Part shown: in pieces, positions 1 through 11,451 of the stretch
How positions within the stretch are numbered: position 1 is the stretch's first letter
Layout: the number at the start of each line of letters is the position of its first letter
DNA from: Porogramme epimiltina
Lineage: Eukaryota; Basidiomycota; Agaricomycetes; Polyporales; Polyporaceae
DNA: 64,000 bases
Direction of reading: 5' to 3'
Assembly (NCBI GenBank): GCA_900155495.1
Contig: FTLJ01000115.1
Location: 26,420 to 90,419 of the forward strand
Notes under the pieces: model-generated
The model's database searches: none
What the model was told of the DNA's origin: nothing
The model's input: only the letters and a program-made list of their open reading frames with translations
Position numbers and translations under genes: made by a program

Positions 1-751
1 AATCAGAGGTTCTGGTTAGGCACGCACCGGAACGATGTTCGTTCCGACACGCACCTCGTTCCGCTAAGACCTTAGACGCAAAATACTTCAGCATGTTGGG
101 GGCATCGCGTCCCTCTGCCTTGACGGACTCGACAGCCTCGTCGTTCCAGTCTGCATCTGTGAAATAGCCGGGAAAGTTCGACTGTCGCGCGACCGCTCCC
201 GTGGAGCTCGTGATGACCACGCGCTTGACTCGAGTTCTGCCCGTTCAAGGTGGGTTGGTTTTCGTACAAGAAATCTACACAAATGCTCACCCATGCTTGA
301 GAACGCTGTTCAGAATACTCAACGTTCCTCGGATCGCAGGCTGAAAAAGTTCTTGGGACAAAGGTTTCAGTGTGGGTATGACTTTCTGTCATGAACCTCG
401 CTCACCGTCAGGCTCGACTGCATTCATATGGTACGGCGAAGCAATATGGGCTACAGCATCCACTTCCTTGACGTGTTCGTCGAATGTCCCCTCCTTTCCT
501 CTTAGGTGTCAGTCTGCTGCCGCTCGTCGGAAATGATCGGTGCTTACCACTTCAATGTCCGGAACGACGACCATTTCGATCATGTGCCCGTACGACCGGA
601 ACATGGTGGCGACGAACTCCCCGCGTGTCGCGTCCCGCACAGTTCCGCGGACAGAGAAACCGGCCTCAAGTAGCTTGCGTATGGTCCATATGGCAAGGAA
701 GCCGTTAGCACCGGTGACGAGGACCTTGCTTCCGGGGGCTACTCCAGGCAT
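1..751 (-). CDS. SDR-family NAD(P)-dependent reductase, paralogue 1 (3' end beyond window)
   Basis: Extended short-chain dehydrogenase of the Gre2 / dihydroflavonol-reductase type, expected to reduce aldehydes or ketones with NADPH in the cytosol. The start is the ATG at 751-749. Exon 1 (751-548, 68 codons) holds the dinucleotide-binding segment VLVTGANGFLAIW and the substrate-loop start VRGTVRD. Later exons read VAHIASPYHMN, then VVITSSTGAVAR with the catalytic Ser region, then KYFASKVLAER with the Tyr-x3-Lys pair. The coding sequence runs off the left edge after this motif, where a donor-like GTGCGT appears. Introns lie near 547-500, 410-350 and 285-235. The last two are absent from the three other paralogues here (37991-39208, 40468-41669, 61374-62590), and this copy is also the most divergent in sequence. 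A CTTATA element on the plus strand at 829-834 gives a minus-strand TATA box 80 bases upstream. Family assignment is firm; substrate unknown. Confidence 0.85.
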
Positions 752-1344
752 TCTGTAGGATAGATCGTGGGGTTAGAGATGGCAGAATGTTCCGTAGTTC
801 TGTATTCACCTTTGCTATTGGCACTCATCTTATATGTACTCGAGCTCTCTGCGCTGTCAAGAGTCAAGACTGTCAGCGCGCTAACCGTAATTCCGCACGT
901 CTGTCGGTGGTACCACTCGGTCCTGAGCCCCAGGGGCGTCAGAACGACCATCTCGCCGGAATGGATGAAAATGAATTCGGATTACCTCCTGAAAGGACGA
1001 CTGTCCTGTGAGCTCTCCGAGTTGAGAGAACATGTTTCGTGGCAGGTTCAAACAAGAACCGGGCGCTAAATTACTCATAGGCAGAGCCACACGTCATAGA
1101 AGAGCGCCGACCGGCGGTCCTGCTCTCCTCGAAACCCCTGGACAATGCTCACATGCACACTTATAAAGCCTCTGACGAAGTGGACATTGCGTACTCTGGG
1201 TCCTCTTCCTCAGGCGAAATCAATGCAAAGGAGCATCCATAGCTCAAATTGAAGCAGAGGTAGAACATAACAGTACATAAAGATTCCACTTTTCCCCTGC
1301 CTACTAGAAACCTATCTTTCAATCCAATCCCAAACGTACCCTTT
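752..1344. other. Intergenic, SDR1 promoter and amine oxidase 3' flank
   Basis: The left part is the promoter side of the SDR gene (minus-strand TATA-like TATAAG at 834-829). The right part follows the amine oxidase stop codon. Short open frames here show no recognisable protein and no splice-linked continuation. Confidence 0.6.
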
Positions 1345-4300
1345 TCAAAGCTCCACCTTGATGCGGTGGAAGAGTTCAGCGCTCTTGCGCATGTCCTCCG
1401 CGGTGGCCGGCGGCGCTGCCTTGCCGTCAAGCCCGAACGTTTTCACGCCGACGTACTCAAACGGCGGGACCGCATCCGGCACGCAGTTCGCGGGCGCGAC
1501 GCCGTAGTCGTCGAAGACCCAGGGGTCGCCGGGCGTCTTGGGCTCCGTGAGCAGGATCGAGTTCGTAGACTCGATCGAGACGTCGTAGTCAAAGAAGTTG
1601 AGCGGCGTGAGGAAGAAGGACGACGCGGCGAGGTTTGTGCGTGTGTTGGGCGAGTCCTCGGCCTGCGGAAGGTGGTGCATGCCGACGTTGACCCACGCGA
1701 CTAGATCAGTCTGCGTGATGTTTTCGCCGTCGAAGAACTTGTGGAAGTCGACGGCGGGCGTTCCGGGAAGGTTGAGGTTCCACTGGCAACTAGACGCGGG
1801 CTCGGTCTCCTTGCGCTTCGAGACTGCGAGGTTGTAGCGCGCCCAGTTGGCGTTGTTCAGGAGGCGTTTGGATCCAACGACCGTCTATAGCAAACGTATG
1901 AGTAACCTAGTTTCATGCCGGAGGATGAAACCCTTACGTTGTAGACCGGAGAGTAGCCAGGGTGAATAGCATATCCACGAGGAATACCCCAGCGGTTGTG
2001 CGCAGCCTTGTTGACAAGGGAGTAGCCACCCTGGAAGTTGGTAGGGAACTTGAGGAGCGCATCGTCCTCATTTTCGATGAACTTCTTTGAGATCTTCTGC
2101 TGGATGACTTCCTGGCCCCAGTCATCCTCGAACCACGGCTGTGTGATAACCTCGGTTGCGGTGCTGGTGAAGAGGAGCGAGTTGTCCTCGCCGGCAACGT
2201 CGAGGTCGACCTATTCTCGCCGACGGTCAGGGATTTTTCAGGAAATCGGAAAGAGAAATAATACCTTGTAGTTGATGACGTGGTCATGAAGAGATCCCAT
2301 AGTGGTCTCGCGGATCGCCGTTCCGTAACCCTCCTGGGCGGGCTCCCAGAAGCCACCTTGCAAGTAGCCGGAAGCGGAGAGGCGGACCTCGATGGTGCCG
2401 TCGATCATGAAAATGTAGTCGAACACTGCAAGACGTTAGTAGAAGTTCCTCGACATTTCAAACCGAGCTCACAGTAATCGTAGCTACGAAATGAGTCAGT
2501 TAACTGGCGCTATAGGACAGACAAACACGAAACCAACTTACTTTCCAACAGTGGCAACACTCCGCACAATAAGCTGGTAGCCCTTCGTCGCGCCGAACTC
2601 GCCCTTCATGTAACCTGTGTGACGGGTGATGGGACGTCCAGAGTCGTGCTCGAAGATACAGATGGCGCGGTCGCGGGTGATGCTGCCCTCGAAGTTGTGT
2701 GTCGTCGCCGGGAGGTAGACGGCTTCGTGTGGGCAGTCGTAGCCGGGGATCATGTCACGCACCGACGAACCCTGTAACCCTCTCTGTGAGCATCCCATCG
2801 GCAATTGCAGGAGAAAGACGCACCATGCCGAAGTAACGGTCCAGCCAGGCCGTCGACGTCTGCATGGGGTCATTGCCGGCTGGGGAGAAAACACCACTCA
2901 GAACACGTGGCGGAGCCTAGACTGTACATAGACTTACCATACTGCGCAATAGCTTCCTGTGGGGAGAGCTATATAGAACCACCCTGGTTAACACACTGGC
3001 ACATGAAAGGCACGAGAAGCAGAGTGTACCCACCTCATAGATAATCCGCTCGCCCCTGAACCGGATGTCCCACAAGCTCAAACCCATGTCCCGGTCGAAG
3101 CCAAAGTACATCCCCCAGCCCATCCAGCTCGTGTACTGCCGCTCGCGGTCCACGCGGAACCGCAGCCCGCCGAACGACACCGTGCGCGGTCCGGGGAGGT
3201 GGTCGAGGTCGCGCTGCGCGGGCACCTCCGGCCGCTTGCGCGTGCTCCACTCGCCCGCCGCGGGGTCCTGGTCCGGCCGCTGGGGCAGGCGCTTGAGCGT
3301 GCCGTTGCGGAAGGCGGTCATGAAGTCGTCGATCGAGTTGAACACCTGGTGGTTGTACACAACCTGTTGGCGTGGAGCCCGTCAGCACGCTAGAAGGTTG
3401 CATGGGTGCAGCAGGGATCGGGTCGTACCTTGAGAACCTTCCAGTGCGCGGGGTCCGTGCCAGTGAAGTCGATGTACTGGAAGAAGTTGACGGGGTGCAG
3501 CCAAGGGCCGGGCATGTTCGCGCGCCATGAGACCCAACCGCGCCGGAAGGAACCGTCAAAGCTGAACGGTGCGACCGCCGCGCCGACCATGGTGTCGTTC
3601 GGGAGACCGCGGACGACACCGCCAAAGAGTTCCTGGAAGTCGGAACGTCAATTTATGTTCCCGGAATGAAGCCCGTGGAGAAAGGCTCACCTCCGTCGCC
3701 TCCGAGAGCTGGGGCATGATCTTGAGCAGGAGCGGCGCGAGCTCGTTGTACGACGCGAACCCGCGCGCGTTGTACGGGATCGGGTCGACGTGGTAGATCT
3801 CGCTCAGCTTGCGCATGCTCGTCTGCGGGCCGACGGGGAGCGGCCCGACGACGTAGTCCTGCACGTACGGCTCCGGAGCGGCGCCGTGGTGCACGACGAC
3901 GTGCGCGTAGCGCGGGGGCGCCGGCGCGGTGTCGGGGTGGTCGAGGTACGCGACCGCGTCGCTCTTCGGCGGGCGGTGCGCCTCGATGCGGTAGATGAAG
4001 TTGTCCGAGATCCACGCCTTGTCGCCCGCGGTGAGGTTTAGCGCGCGGGCGGGGTCCGACACCCATCCGTGAATCGCGGTCGTCTCCGCGACGGTCAGCG
4101 ACGCGAACGGGTTCGTCGGCGCGGGGGGCTGCGCCTTGAGCGGGAGCCCGCTCGGGCACTTGTGGAGGCCCTCCGGGCCGTTGAAGCCGGAGGCGGGGCT
4201 GGCGTGCTCCGCGGCGTAGAGCGCGCCTGGCGGGCCACCGAGCGTGTAGAACGCAGATATGCCGACTACGCCGAAGATAGCGAGCGTGCTGAGGAGGAAC

Positions 4301-4407
4301 TTGCGGGAACGAAGCGTGCGAGAGGACCGAGGAGCCGTGGAAAGCTCGAGAGAGCCATCGAGTTCAGGGTCGTTGACCTTGAGCGGCTGGTAGCCTGCGG
4401 GTGCCAT
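1345..4407 (-). CDS. Copper-containing primary amine oxidase, N-terminal membrane anchor
   Basis: Oxidises primary amines to aldehydes with release of ammonia and hydrogen peroxide, using Cu(II) and topaquinone (TPQ). Ten exons (4407-3691, 3632-3429, 3363-3034, 2956-2938, 2879-2824, 2771-2542, 2483-2473, 2425-2265, 2210-1938, 1884-1345) sum to exactly 847 codons, 846 residues. Start MAPAGYQPL has a good Kozak context (GACATGG). A hydrophobic segment, about residues 37-55, precedes the catalytic part and lacks a clear signal-peptidase site, so a type II anchor is likely. The proposed catalytic base is the Asp in WLDRYFGM. The TPQ precursor is the first Tyr of VGNYDY, encoded by an 11-base exon. 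Copper ligands are the two His of LHDHVINY and a His in VGMHHLPQAED. A minus-strand TATA box lies near 4505-4510. Family call is very secure; substrate and location are inferred. Confidence 0.95.
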
Positions 4408-5119
4408 GTCGACCTCCCGAGCGGTTTGCGCTGTGAGCGATATGTGCTGGATCAACGCAAAGCGCGTCCTTATGGGCACCAGTCGTGTCCTGTCCCATCT
4501 TAGCTTTATAAGCTGTGTGAAACGATAGAAGATAGCATGAAATGACTCCCCAGAAGCGTGGCGCGTTTGTTACTTGGGCGCTTAGATATCACTACGGGGA
4601 TGATGAGAATGATCTTGCACAGTCCCGCAGGGCTGCCGTGTCTGCACATTCGGGGAAGTCAATTGAGATCGTCGACAGCTGGCCGCGGCGCAGTGCGCTT
4701 GCATACGCTAGATTTAACTGTGCTGGCTCAAGTACAACTCGACCGATGGGTTAACATGAACCATGGCGGAGTTTCGAGGGTCGAGTCTCGAGTCTCGAGA
4801 TAACGGCCTGTACGGCACGGCCGGCGAGCAAGGCCGCTACTACGTATTCAATCCGCGGCGTGCTCGATATCTGCGCTTCGGACGCTCGGACGGACGCTGG
4901 TGATGAGCTCGTGACTCGTTCCCCGCGCAAATGCACGCTCTAAGACCTGAGTACGAATGCGCGGATAAATTGTTACACTTAGCGGTACACTGCTTTACCC
5001 TCGTTCCTCGTCGGCACCTCTCCAACGCTCGCGGCGGCCCCCGCGTCCAGCATCTCGATCACAAAAGATACGGGGCCGCCGCTGTACTGCCCTCGCACTG
5101 TAAGCGAGGCATGTATGCC
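4408..5119. other. Intergenic between amine oxidase and GPI
   Basis: The part near 4500 carries the amine oxidase TATA box (plus-strand CTTTATAAGC, 4503-4512). A short direct repeat of GTCTCGAG units occurs at about 4783-4799. No coding exon was recognised; the right end is the GPI 3' flank. Confidence 0.6.
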
Positions 5120-7281
5120 TCACTCCTTGCGCCACTTCTGATAATAGTGGATGAGGCCGGTGGTCTAGACGGCAGACATTGATCAGCACCCGCGATACGC
5201 AGAACGGACTGCAAACGTGACGCACCGAGCTGTCGTGGCCAGTGACGTCCTCGGGCTTATCGAGCTGCTTGAGGATGTTCTTCGCGAGGACCTTGCCAAG
5301 CTCGACACCCATTTGATCTACGCGAAGGGGGGAGGGGTCGCGGTCAGCGCTCACCCAGGTGAGGCGGCGGGCGCGCCGCGAAGGTAGGACTCACCGAACG
5401 AGTTAATGCCCCAGACGACGCCCTGCGTGAAGATCTTGTGCTCGTAGAGCGCAATGAGCGCACCGAGCGTCGCCGGCGTGAGGAGCGGGAAGATGATGCT
5501 GTTGCTCGGGCGGTTGCCCTCGAATATCTTGGACTTGACGAGCGCGTCGGACGCGCCCGCGCCGAGCTCCTTGCGCACCTCGTCCTCGGTCTTGCCGAAC
5601 GCGAGCGCCTCGGGCTGCGCGAAGAAGTTGGAGAGCAGGATGCGGTGGTGCTTCGAGCTCGCGATCGGGTTGTGCGTCGTCGCGGGCGCGAGGAAGTCGC
5701 ACGGGATGACCTTCGTGCCCTGGTGCACGAGCTGGTAGAACGAGTGCTGGCCGTTCGTGCCCGCCGCACCCCAGATGATGGGCTGCGGTGTCATCGGTGG
5801 TCAGCAACAGACGTGCGGTCTGGATGAAGGAAGGCACTGACGCCGGTCTGGTAGCTGACGCGCTGACCGCCCTTGGTGATCGACTTGCCATTCGACTCCA
5901 TGTCGCCTTGCTGGAAGTAGTCCGCGAACTTGTGGAGATATTGATCGTACGGGAGGAGCGCGTGCGTCTGCGCGCCGTAGAAGTCGTTGTACCAGATGCC
6001 AAGCACAGCCATGAGCACTGGGAGGTTCTGCTCGAGGGGCGCGGTCTTGAAGTGCTTGTCCATGCCGTGCGCGCCGCGGAGAAGCTGCTCGAAGTTGTCG
6101 TAGCCGATGACGAGCGCGATCGAGAGGCCGATCGCGGACCAGAGCGAGTAGCGGCCGCCGACCCAGTCCCAGAACTGGAACATGTTCGACTCGGCGATGC
6201 CGAACGCGGTCACGGCGGGCGTGTTGGTGCTGAGCGCGACGAAGTGCTTCGCGACGTGCGCCTTGTCCTTAGCCGTGCCGAGGAACCAGTCGCGCGCGCT
6301 CTCCGCGTTCGTGATCGTCTCCTGCGTCGTGAACGTCTTGCTCGCGATGATGAACAGCGTCGTCTCGGGGTCGCACTCGCGGAGCGTCTCCGCGAGATGC
6401 GTGCCGTCGATGTTCGACACGAAGTGCGCCTTGAGGTCGCGCTTCGAGTATGGCTTGAGAGCCTCGGTCACCATGACGGGTCCGAGGTCAGAGCCACCAA
6501 TACCAATGTTGACGATGGTGTTGATGGTCTTGCCGGTGTAGCCCTTCCACGCCCCGCTCCGGACGGCCTCGGTGAACTCCTTCATGTGCGCGAGCACCTT
6601 GCCAACCTCATCAACACCCGCCTCGGAGATCTTGAAGTCGTCAAAGTTGCGGAGCGCGACGTGCAGCACGGAGCGGTCCTCGGAGGTGTTGATGTGCTCG
6701 CCCGCGAACATCTTGTCGCGGAAGCTCTCGAGCTGCGCCTCGCGGACGAGGTCGAGGAGGGTGGCGAGGACGGGCTCCGTGATGAGGTTCTTGGAGAAGT
6801 CGAGCAGGAACGTCACAGACGGGTCCTCCGCGGTGTACTCCCGACTGAACTTGGCGAACCGCTCCGGGTCCTGCGCGAAGAGGTCTTTGAGGACGAGCTT
6901 GCCATGCTCACTATCGTAGATTTGCTGAAGCTTTTGCCAAGAGGAGTACTCTGGAGAACACGCGAAACACAGTGTCAGCGGCGCGCCCACGACTTCGGCG
7001 GAAGCGCAAAGGCACGGAATCGATGTAGAGACGCCTGGCTTGATTTCAAGGATGGGGATATCGCGCTGCTACCCTCGGGGCACGTTGTGCAAGAGCGAAC
7101 GCGGACATTCGTGTGCATATATGCACTCACCGTCACCCTCAACGTCCGTAGCAACGCTCTCCAGCCATCCCACCTGCGAAACCTCGAGCTATGACGACAT
7201 CGGCCCGATATCTCATATCCCATCGCCCCGTGCTCGCGAACCGCAACTGGCAAACTCACCGGTAGCAAGCTTGCCGCTCAT
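5120..7281 (-). CDS. PGI1: Glucose-6-phosphate isomerase
   Basis: Interconverts glucose 6-phosphate and fructose 6-phosphate in cytosolic glycolysis. Five exons (7281-7260, 6950-5842, 5782-5395, 5317-5226, 5164-5120) sum to 552 codons, 551 residues, the usual eukaryotic length. The first exon codes only seven whole codons (MSGKLAT) and is followed by a 309-base intron, long for this window and possibly regulatory. Diagnostic motifs are [34 protein letters not shown] (signature 1), [21 protein letters not shown] and [13 protein letters not shown], which holds the catalytic Lys. Codon use is that of a highly expressed gene. A minus-strand TATA box (CTTATA on plus, 7355-7360) lies about 75 bases before the ATG. 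No irregularity seen. Confidence 0.97.
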
Positions 7282-9692
7282 GGCTGTCGTAGTTCAAGAA
7301 AGAGGATGTGAGCAAGAAGAGGCGAGATAGTCGTGAAGTAGTGGGGAACGGGGTCTTATAGCGGAGGCCTTCGGAGGGCGTCATGGCTCTCTGTGATCCT
7401 ATCGCGATCGCGCGTGCGAACCAGACCGCCGGTCCCTCACGCTCACCCTCGCCGGGCGAACGCCATCTCGCCATTCGCCACGCCCGCCATCGCTCCTGTC
7501 GCCCCCACCACCAGTCGGCGTCACGGCCGTTCACAGAGTCAGCGTTGGTGGGCGCGTTTAGTCTGAATGCGGCACAATTTTCCGGCAGGAGGGAGACTTG
7601 CAAGGGCCGGATTCGCCGTATATGCCTGTGCGTACCCCACCCGGACAGCTCACGTTGCCTGATGATTCAGAATCCAATGGGATCGTCGTCCGCCGTGACA
7701 ACGCACAACACACTGTATGTGGGCATTCTCACATATCGCCCGACGACGGGCTGCTCACGAAAGCGGAGGCGTGACTGGGACTTACATGACTGAGCAAGAA
7801 CGTGCGCGTCTGGTGGGATCCGTCCTGAACTTTCTTGCTCGTGGTTGGTCTCGACTCTCGAGCTTGGGGGCCCGGAGCATCTCTGCGCCCGTCGGCCGTC
7901 GCTTTCCCGACGCTGCTTAGCTCCGTGCTGTTGTCACTAGTTGTGCTGCGAAGAGCTGTGTGGGAGGCCTATTGCTTTCCGGGTAACTGCTTGTCAGCTA
8001 CTAGTATATGCTTTCATATGCTGTGACGTATTGCTGTCCACAAAGTGTTGTTTCAGACATGTGGCATGTAGGAAGTCTAGGCAGCCCGCCGACCAGCGCT
8101 ACAATACGAGTGGTGGAGGAGACCGGGCGAAGGAAAGATCGGGGAAAAGGCGCAAGACAGGAGGGGCGCTCCGACTTACATGAATGCGGTCGGCTAACTA
8201 CCGGTAAGCGAGATCCAGGTCGACCATAACGAACGGCCTAGGCAAGGGCCAAGGCCCAAGAATCAAGACGAAGTAGAGATCATACTTCGAAGGGCCTCCC
8301 TCGGACAACCCCACATGTCCGGCCATCTGTCTAAGAATACAGGGTGCTCCATATGTTTTTCGATTATGCTACAACGTCACGCGTGCTTTACGTACATACG
8401 GTACGGTTGTTTGCCTGCTATTCAGCGTTCTCCGCCCAGACTCCGGACTTAAGACCGTTGTGTGAGAGTAAATATAGACATTACGAAATGGCTTTCGAAG
8501 TTCGAAGTTGGATTGATAGAGTCGCCCGTCAGGGTGGAGGAGCGCGTTATTGCACCTGAGACGGCTTGAAGTGGCATCAAAGCACCGGCGGGAGCGGGAC
8601 GGCGTGAATCACAAGCTCTGGGCAGGACCTTGGCTCGCAAGGGGTGCCGCCGCCACTCCAGTACAAGAGGGACTCTGAGGGACCACGATGGACTACTGGT
8701 GGCTCTCCTGGCGTGGCCTGGACGTTATGGCATGCGCTAGGACCCATACGGTAGTGCCAACGCTTGAGATTGTCGTGGGCCCCCTGATGGGGCTGATAAC
8801 CGTGTCTGTGGCTCCGGACTGATTGGAGGTGGGTGCAGGGGAGTTCTTCGACGTTCTCAGACGGTCAAGACCGCGAAAGAATCCGGGGAGACGTCAGGGC
8901 GTGGTCACCGGGCAGGCGCGGCCGGACCCGGAACGGAGGCGGGGGCGCACGAGCAGTAAAAATGCACAGAGAGCGCGAGGGTGTACCCGGGCACGCTGGG
9001 CCGTCTTCCGGGCGATGAGCTCGAAGAGCAGGGGGATCTGGGCATGGAGAAGAGGGGCAAGGGGAGGCTCGAGATGCCGTCGGATGCGGCCTCGACCCGT
9101 CCTCAGCGTGATCGAGCAAGGCGGGGGTGAGGCGCCTGTCCCGCATCGGGCACTTGCTCAATTGCCACACCCGCTCGACAGCATCTCTCAGCCTCCCACT
9201 TATATAGCCACCGCCCTGTCCTTTTTCTGCCGCTCGTTTTTTCGTCTGCCCCCTCCTCCCGCCCTCGCCCGCCCCTCCATCCCCAGGCCGCCGCCAGCGT
9301 TGCCGTCCCGTCTGCGCCCACTCGCAGCAGATCATCGTCATAGTACTCTTCTCCGGCTAGATTGCCGAAGCGGGGTACCAGCGGATATACCAGGTCACAC
9401 GAACACCTCCCCAGTAGAGCTTGATTTCCATCCCGCCACCTTCTCGTCCACGCACCGCGGCAGGTAAGCGGCCACGTCTTCCCCGCCTTCACCTTTCTCA
9501 ACCGCACTCCATCCAGCTCACGATCTCCTTCCCTGCTCCCAAACCACTCACGAAACCGCAAACACCTTCTCACTGATCCGCGCGTCCACGTCCACGCGAA
9601 CCCTCCCACGTTCTCGTTTAATTGCCCCGCCATATATACCTCCGCACTCCACCCATACCCTTCTTTCCCTCCGCCTCCCCGTCCTCATCTCC
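7282..9692. other. 2.4 kb intergenic: GPI promoter and UBL3 promoter/leader
   Basis: 7282-7400 is the GPI promoter. 7400-9150 contains only short unlinked open frames without recognisable domains. From about 9200 the plus strand becomes pyrimidine-rich, with a TATA box (TATATA near 9200-9206). A consensus donor CAG/GTAAGC at 9461-9466 suggests that the downstream UBL3-like gene has a long leader with its own intron. No tRNA or repeat seen. Confidence 0.55.
9199..9206 (+). promoter_or_regulatory. TATA box of UBL3-like gene
   Basis: TATATA-type element followed by a pyrimidine-rich stretch, about 490 bases before the ATG. The distance fits a leader containing the intron that appears to start at 9464. 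Confidence 0.4.
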
Positions 9693-10572
9693 ATGAGTGA
9701 CCCCCGGCCACCATCCCCATCCGCCCCACAGCACGACTCTGACCGCCCGCCTTCCTCGTCCCTGCCCCCGCCAGCGTCATTAGAGCACGCCCTCTCGGCC
9801 CGCATCGACGCCTTTTCGCCCCTCTGCCCCTCGGCCCGTACTTCCTACACCCGCGTGGACTTCTCCGGCGGCACCGGCGCAAACACCCCGCGACCCGACT
9901 TTGCAGGAGAAGTCGACGAGGAGATGGACGACTCGGACGCCCAGCCTGTCGCTGAGGACGCGATCCCCCAGACCGCCCAGGTCTCGCTCACCTTCCTCCT
10001 CGTCTCGGGCCGCCGGCGCACGATGGGATTCGATCCGGAGACAACGGTGGGACGCGTAAAGGAGCTCGTGTGGAATGCGTGGCCAAACGGTGAGCACGTC
10101 CCACACTTGTGCGCCCCGGGGGCTGTTTCGCGGCCGCCCCGCACCGATGACGGCGCTGCTGCGCGGTGCGGTGGGGCTCCATCGGCTCTCCCAGGGACGT
10201 CGCCGCGGCCGGGATGTTGACATTTGGACATTCAGACTGGCAGGACGAGCGACCCCCCGCGCCTTCGTACCTCCGCATCCTGTATCTAGGCAAAATCCTG
10301 CAGGACGACGACTCCCTTGACAGTGCGTCCATCTCACTTTGGTGGATATCCTGGTGTGGCTGAGCGCGTGCGGTGCAGAGATATCGTTCCCCACCCATCT
10401 CCCCTCGGACGCCCCTGCGTCCACCATTGTTCACCTGTCCATCCGGGCCTACGCGCCCCCCTCTGAAGATGCGCCGAAGAAGAAGAAGCGGACACCCACG
10501 ACAACGTCCGGCGCCCCTGGGGAAGGTGTGGAAGAGGAGGGCGCAGGGTGCTGCTCGTGCATCATTTGCTGA
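9693..10572 (+). CDS. Membrane-anchored ubiquitin-fold protein (UBL3/MUB type), CaaX-terminated
   Basis: Ubiquitin-like protein of the UBL3/MUB class (Rad60-SLD_2 domain), a non-conjugated ubiquitin fold tethered to membranes by a lipid; animal and plant members act in protein sorting and E2 recruitment. Three exons (9693-10089, 10236-10322, 10379-10572) give 226 codons, 225 residues. Residues 1 to about 95 are a Pro/Ser-rich and acidic low-complexity head, longer than in animal UBL3. The ubiquitin fold starts at VSLTFLLVSGRRRTMGF, continues through ILYLGKILQDDDSL and ends at STIVHLSIRAY. After a basic KKKKR stretch the chain ends GCCSCIIC. The last four residues (CIIC) form a CaaX box, and the preceding cysteines could be palmitoylated. 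The fold match is by pattern; lipidation is inferred. Confidence 0.85.
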
Positions 10573-11451
10573 GAGGCTGTCCTGGTGAGCGTCTTCCGTT
10601 GCTCCCGTCACCGGCCACGCGAAGCTAAACTACGCAAACGACATCCCCAGCTGCGATATCCCCATGCGGCGTTTGCCATGCTTGAGCCCTCTCCGCCAGA
10701 TCGGCCCACTATGCACTCTCGTCATGCTTCCCGCAATTTTATGCCGGCCCCCTCGGAAGCCCCATCCTGCCCTCCTGCTTCGATCCGGTCCCAGCCTGCC
10801 CATCTGCGTCTTCAGGGGCTCCGTCCAGGTCCCAACATCTCCCTATCACGGCCACCTCTAGCGTATTCTATACCCTGCGGCCTCCCCGCATGGCGATGCA
10901 CGGTATTCCGTGGTGCGCCCGCCGACCTAATCACCATTCAAACAGGATGAACCCTCCTGGCCCTTCCACATTGCTACGACCAGTCACGCTAGCCTCCCGC
11001 CTACTCCGTCCCCCATCCCCGACCGCCCAGGCCGCTGCCCTGCACGAGCCCGGTGGTGCCCGCCGGAGCGATTGGGTTCCATGGGACATCTGTCACCCCT
11101 CTACATCGTCTTCCCTGCTACCCGTCCACCCCATGCTCCCCTCCATACGTACCGCACTCACGACCCCCCTCACGTCTCACTGTCCTGCTTTCTGTCTCGT
11201 TTTCTCTTCGGATGCTGTGGGACAGTCTGTTGCCGTCTACACTCGGAGTGCGCTATGTCTGTTGATAGCTGTTGTCGTCGTCGTACCACATCTCACATCT
11301 CTGCCTGTGCCAATTGTATCATACTGCATTATCGTCCACATCGACGCGTGCGCGGCCCTGGATCGCATGAGACTCCTCTGTTTCCACGCGATGTAATACT
11401 GTTCGTAAGCCGTACACGCTGCGCGAAAAAAGGACAACCGTCCGGACGTAC
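10573..11451. other. 3' region of UBL3-like gene and spacer
   Basis: Pyrimidine-rich sequence continuing from the UBL3-like gene, probably its 3' untranslated region. Open frames here (for example 10585-10950) lack ATG-led or domain-bearing sequence and splice continuity. Nothing else is recognised before the tRNA. Confidence 0.5.
11426..11431 (-). terminator. RNA polymerase III terminator of tRNA-Gln
   Basis: Six thymines on the minus strand, 20 bases after the tRNA 3' end. Confidence 0.7.

Noticed and set aside
4781..4800. GTCTCGAG direct repeat as a transposon footprint
   Set aside because: Only two to three short units without terminal inverted repeats or a target-site duplication.
5788..7194. 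468-codon plus-strand open frame
   Set aside because: Antisense to the GPI exons; its Arg/Glu/Val-rich sequence is the usual shadow of GC-rich codons and has no domain.
8823..9467. 214-codon plus-strand frame before the UBL3-like gene
   Set aside because: Overlaps the TATA box and pyrimidine-rich leader, is Arg/Pro-rich and lacks any domain.
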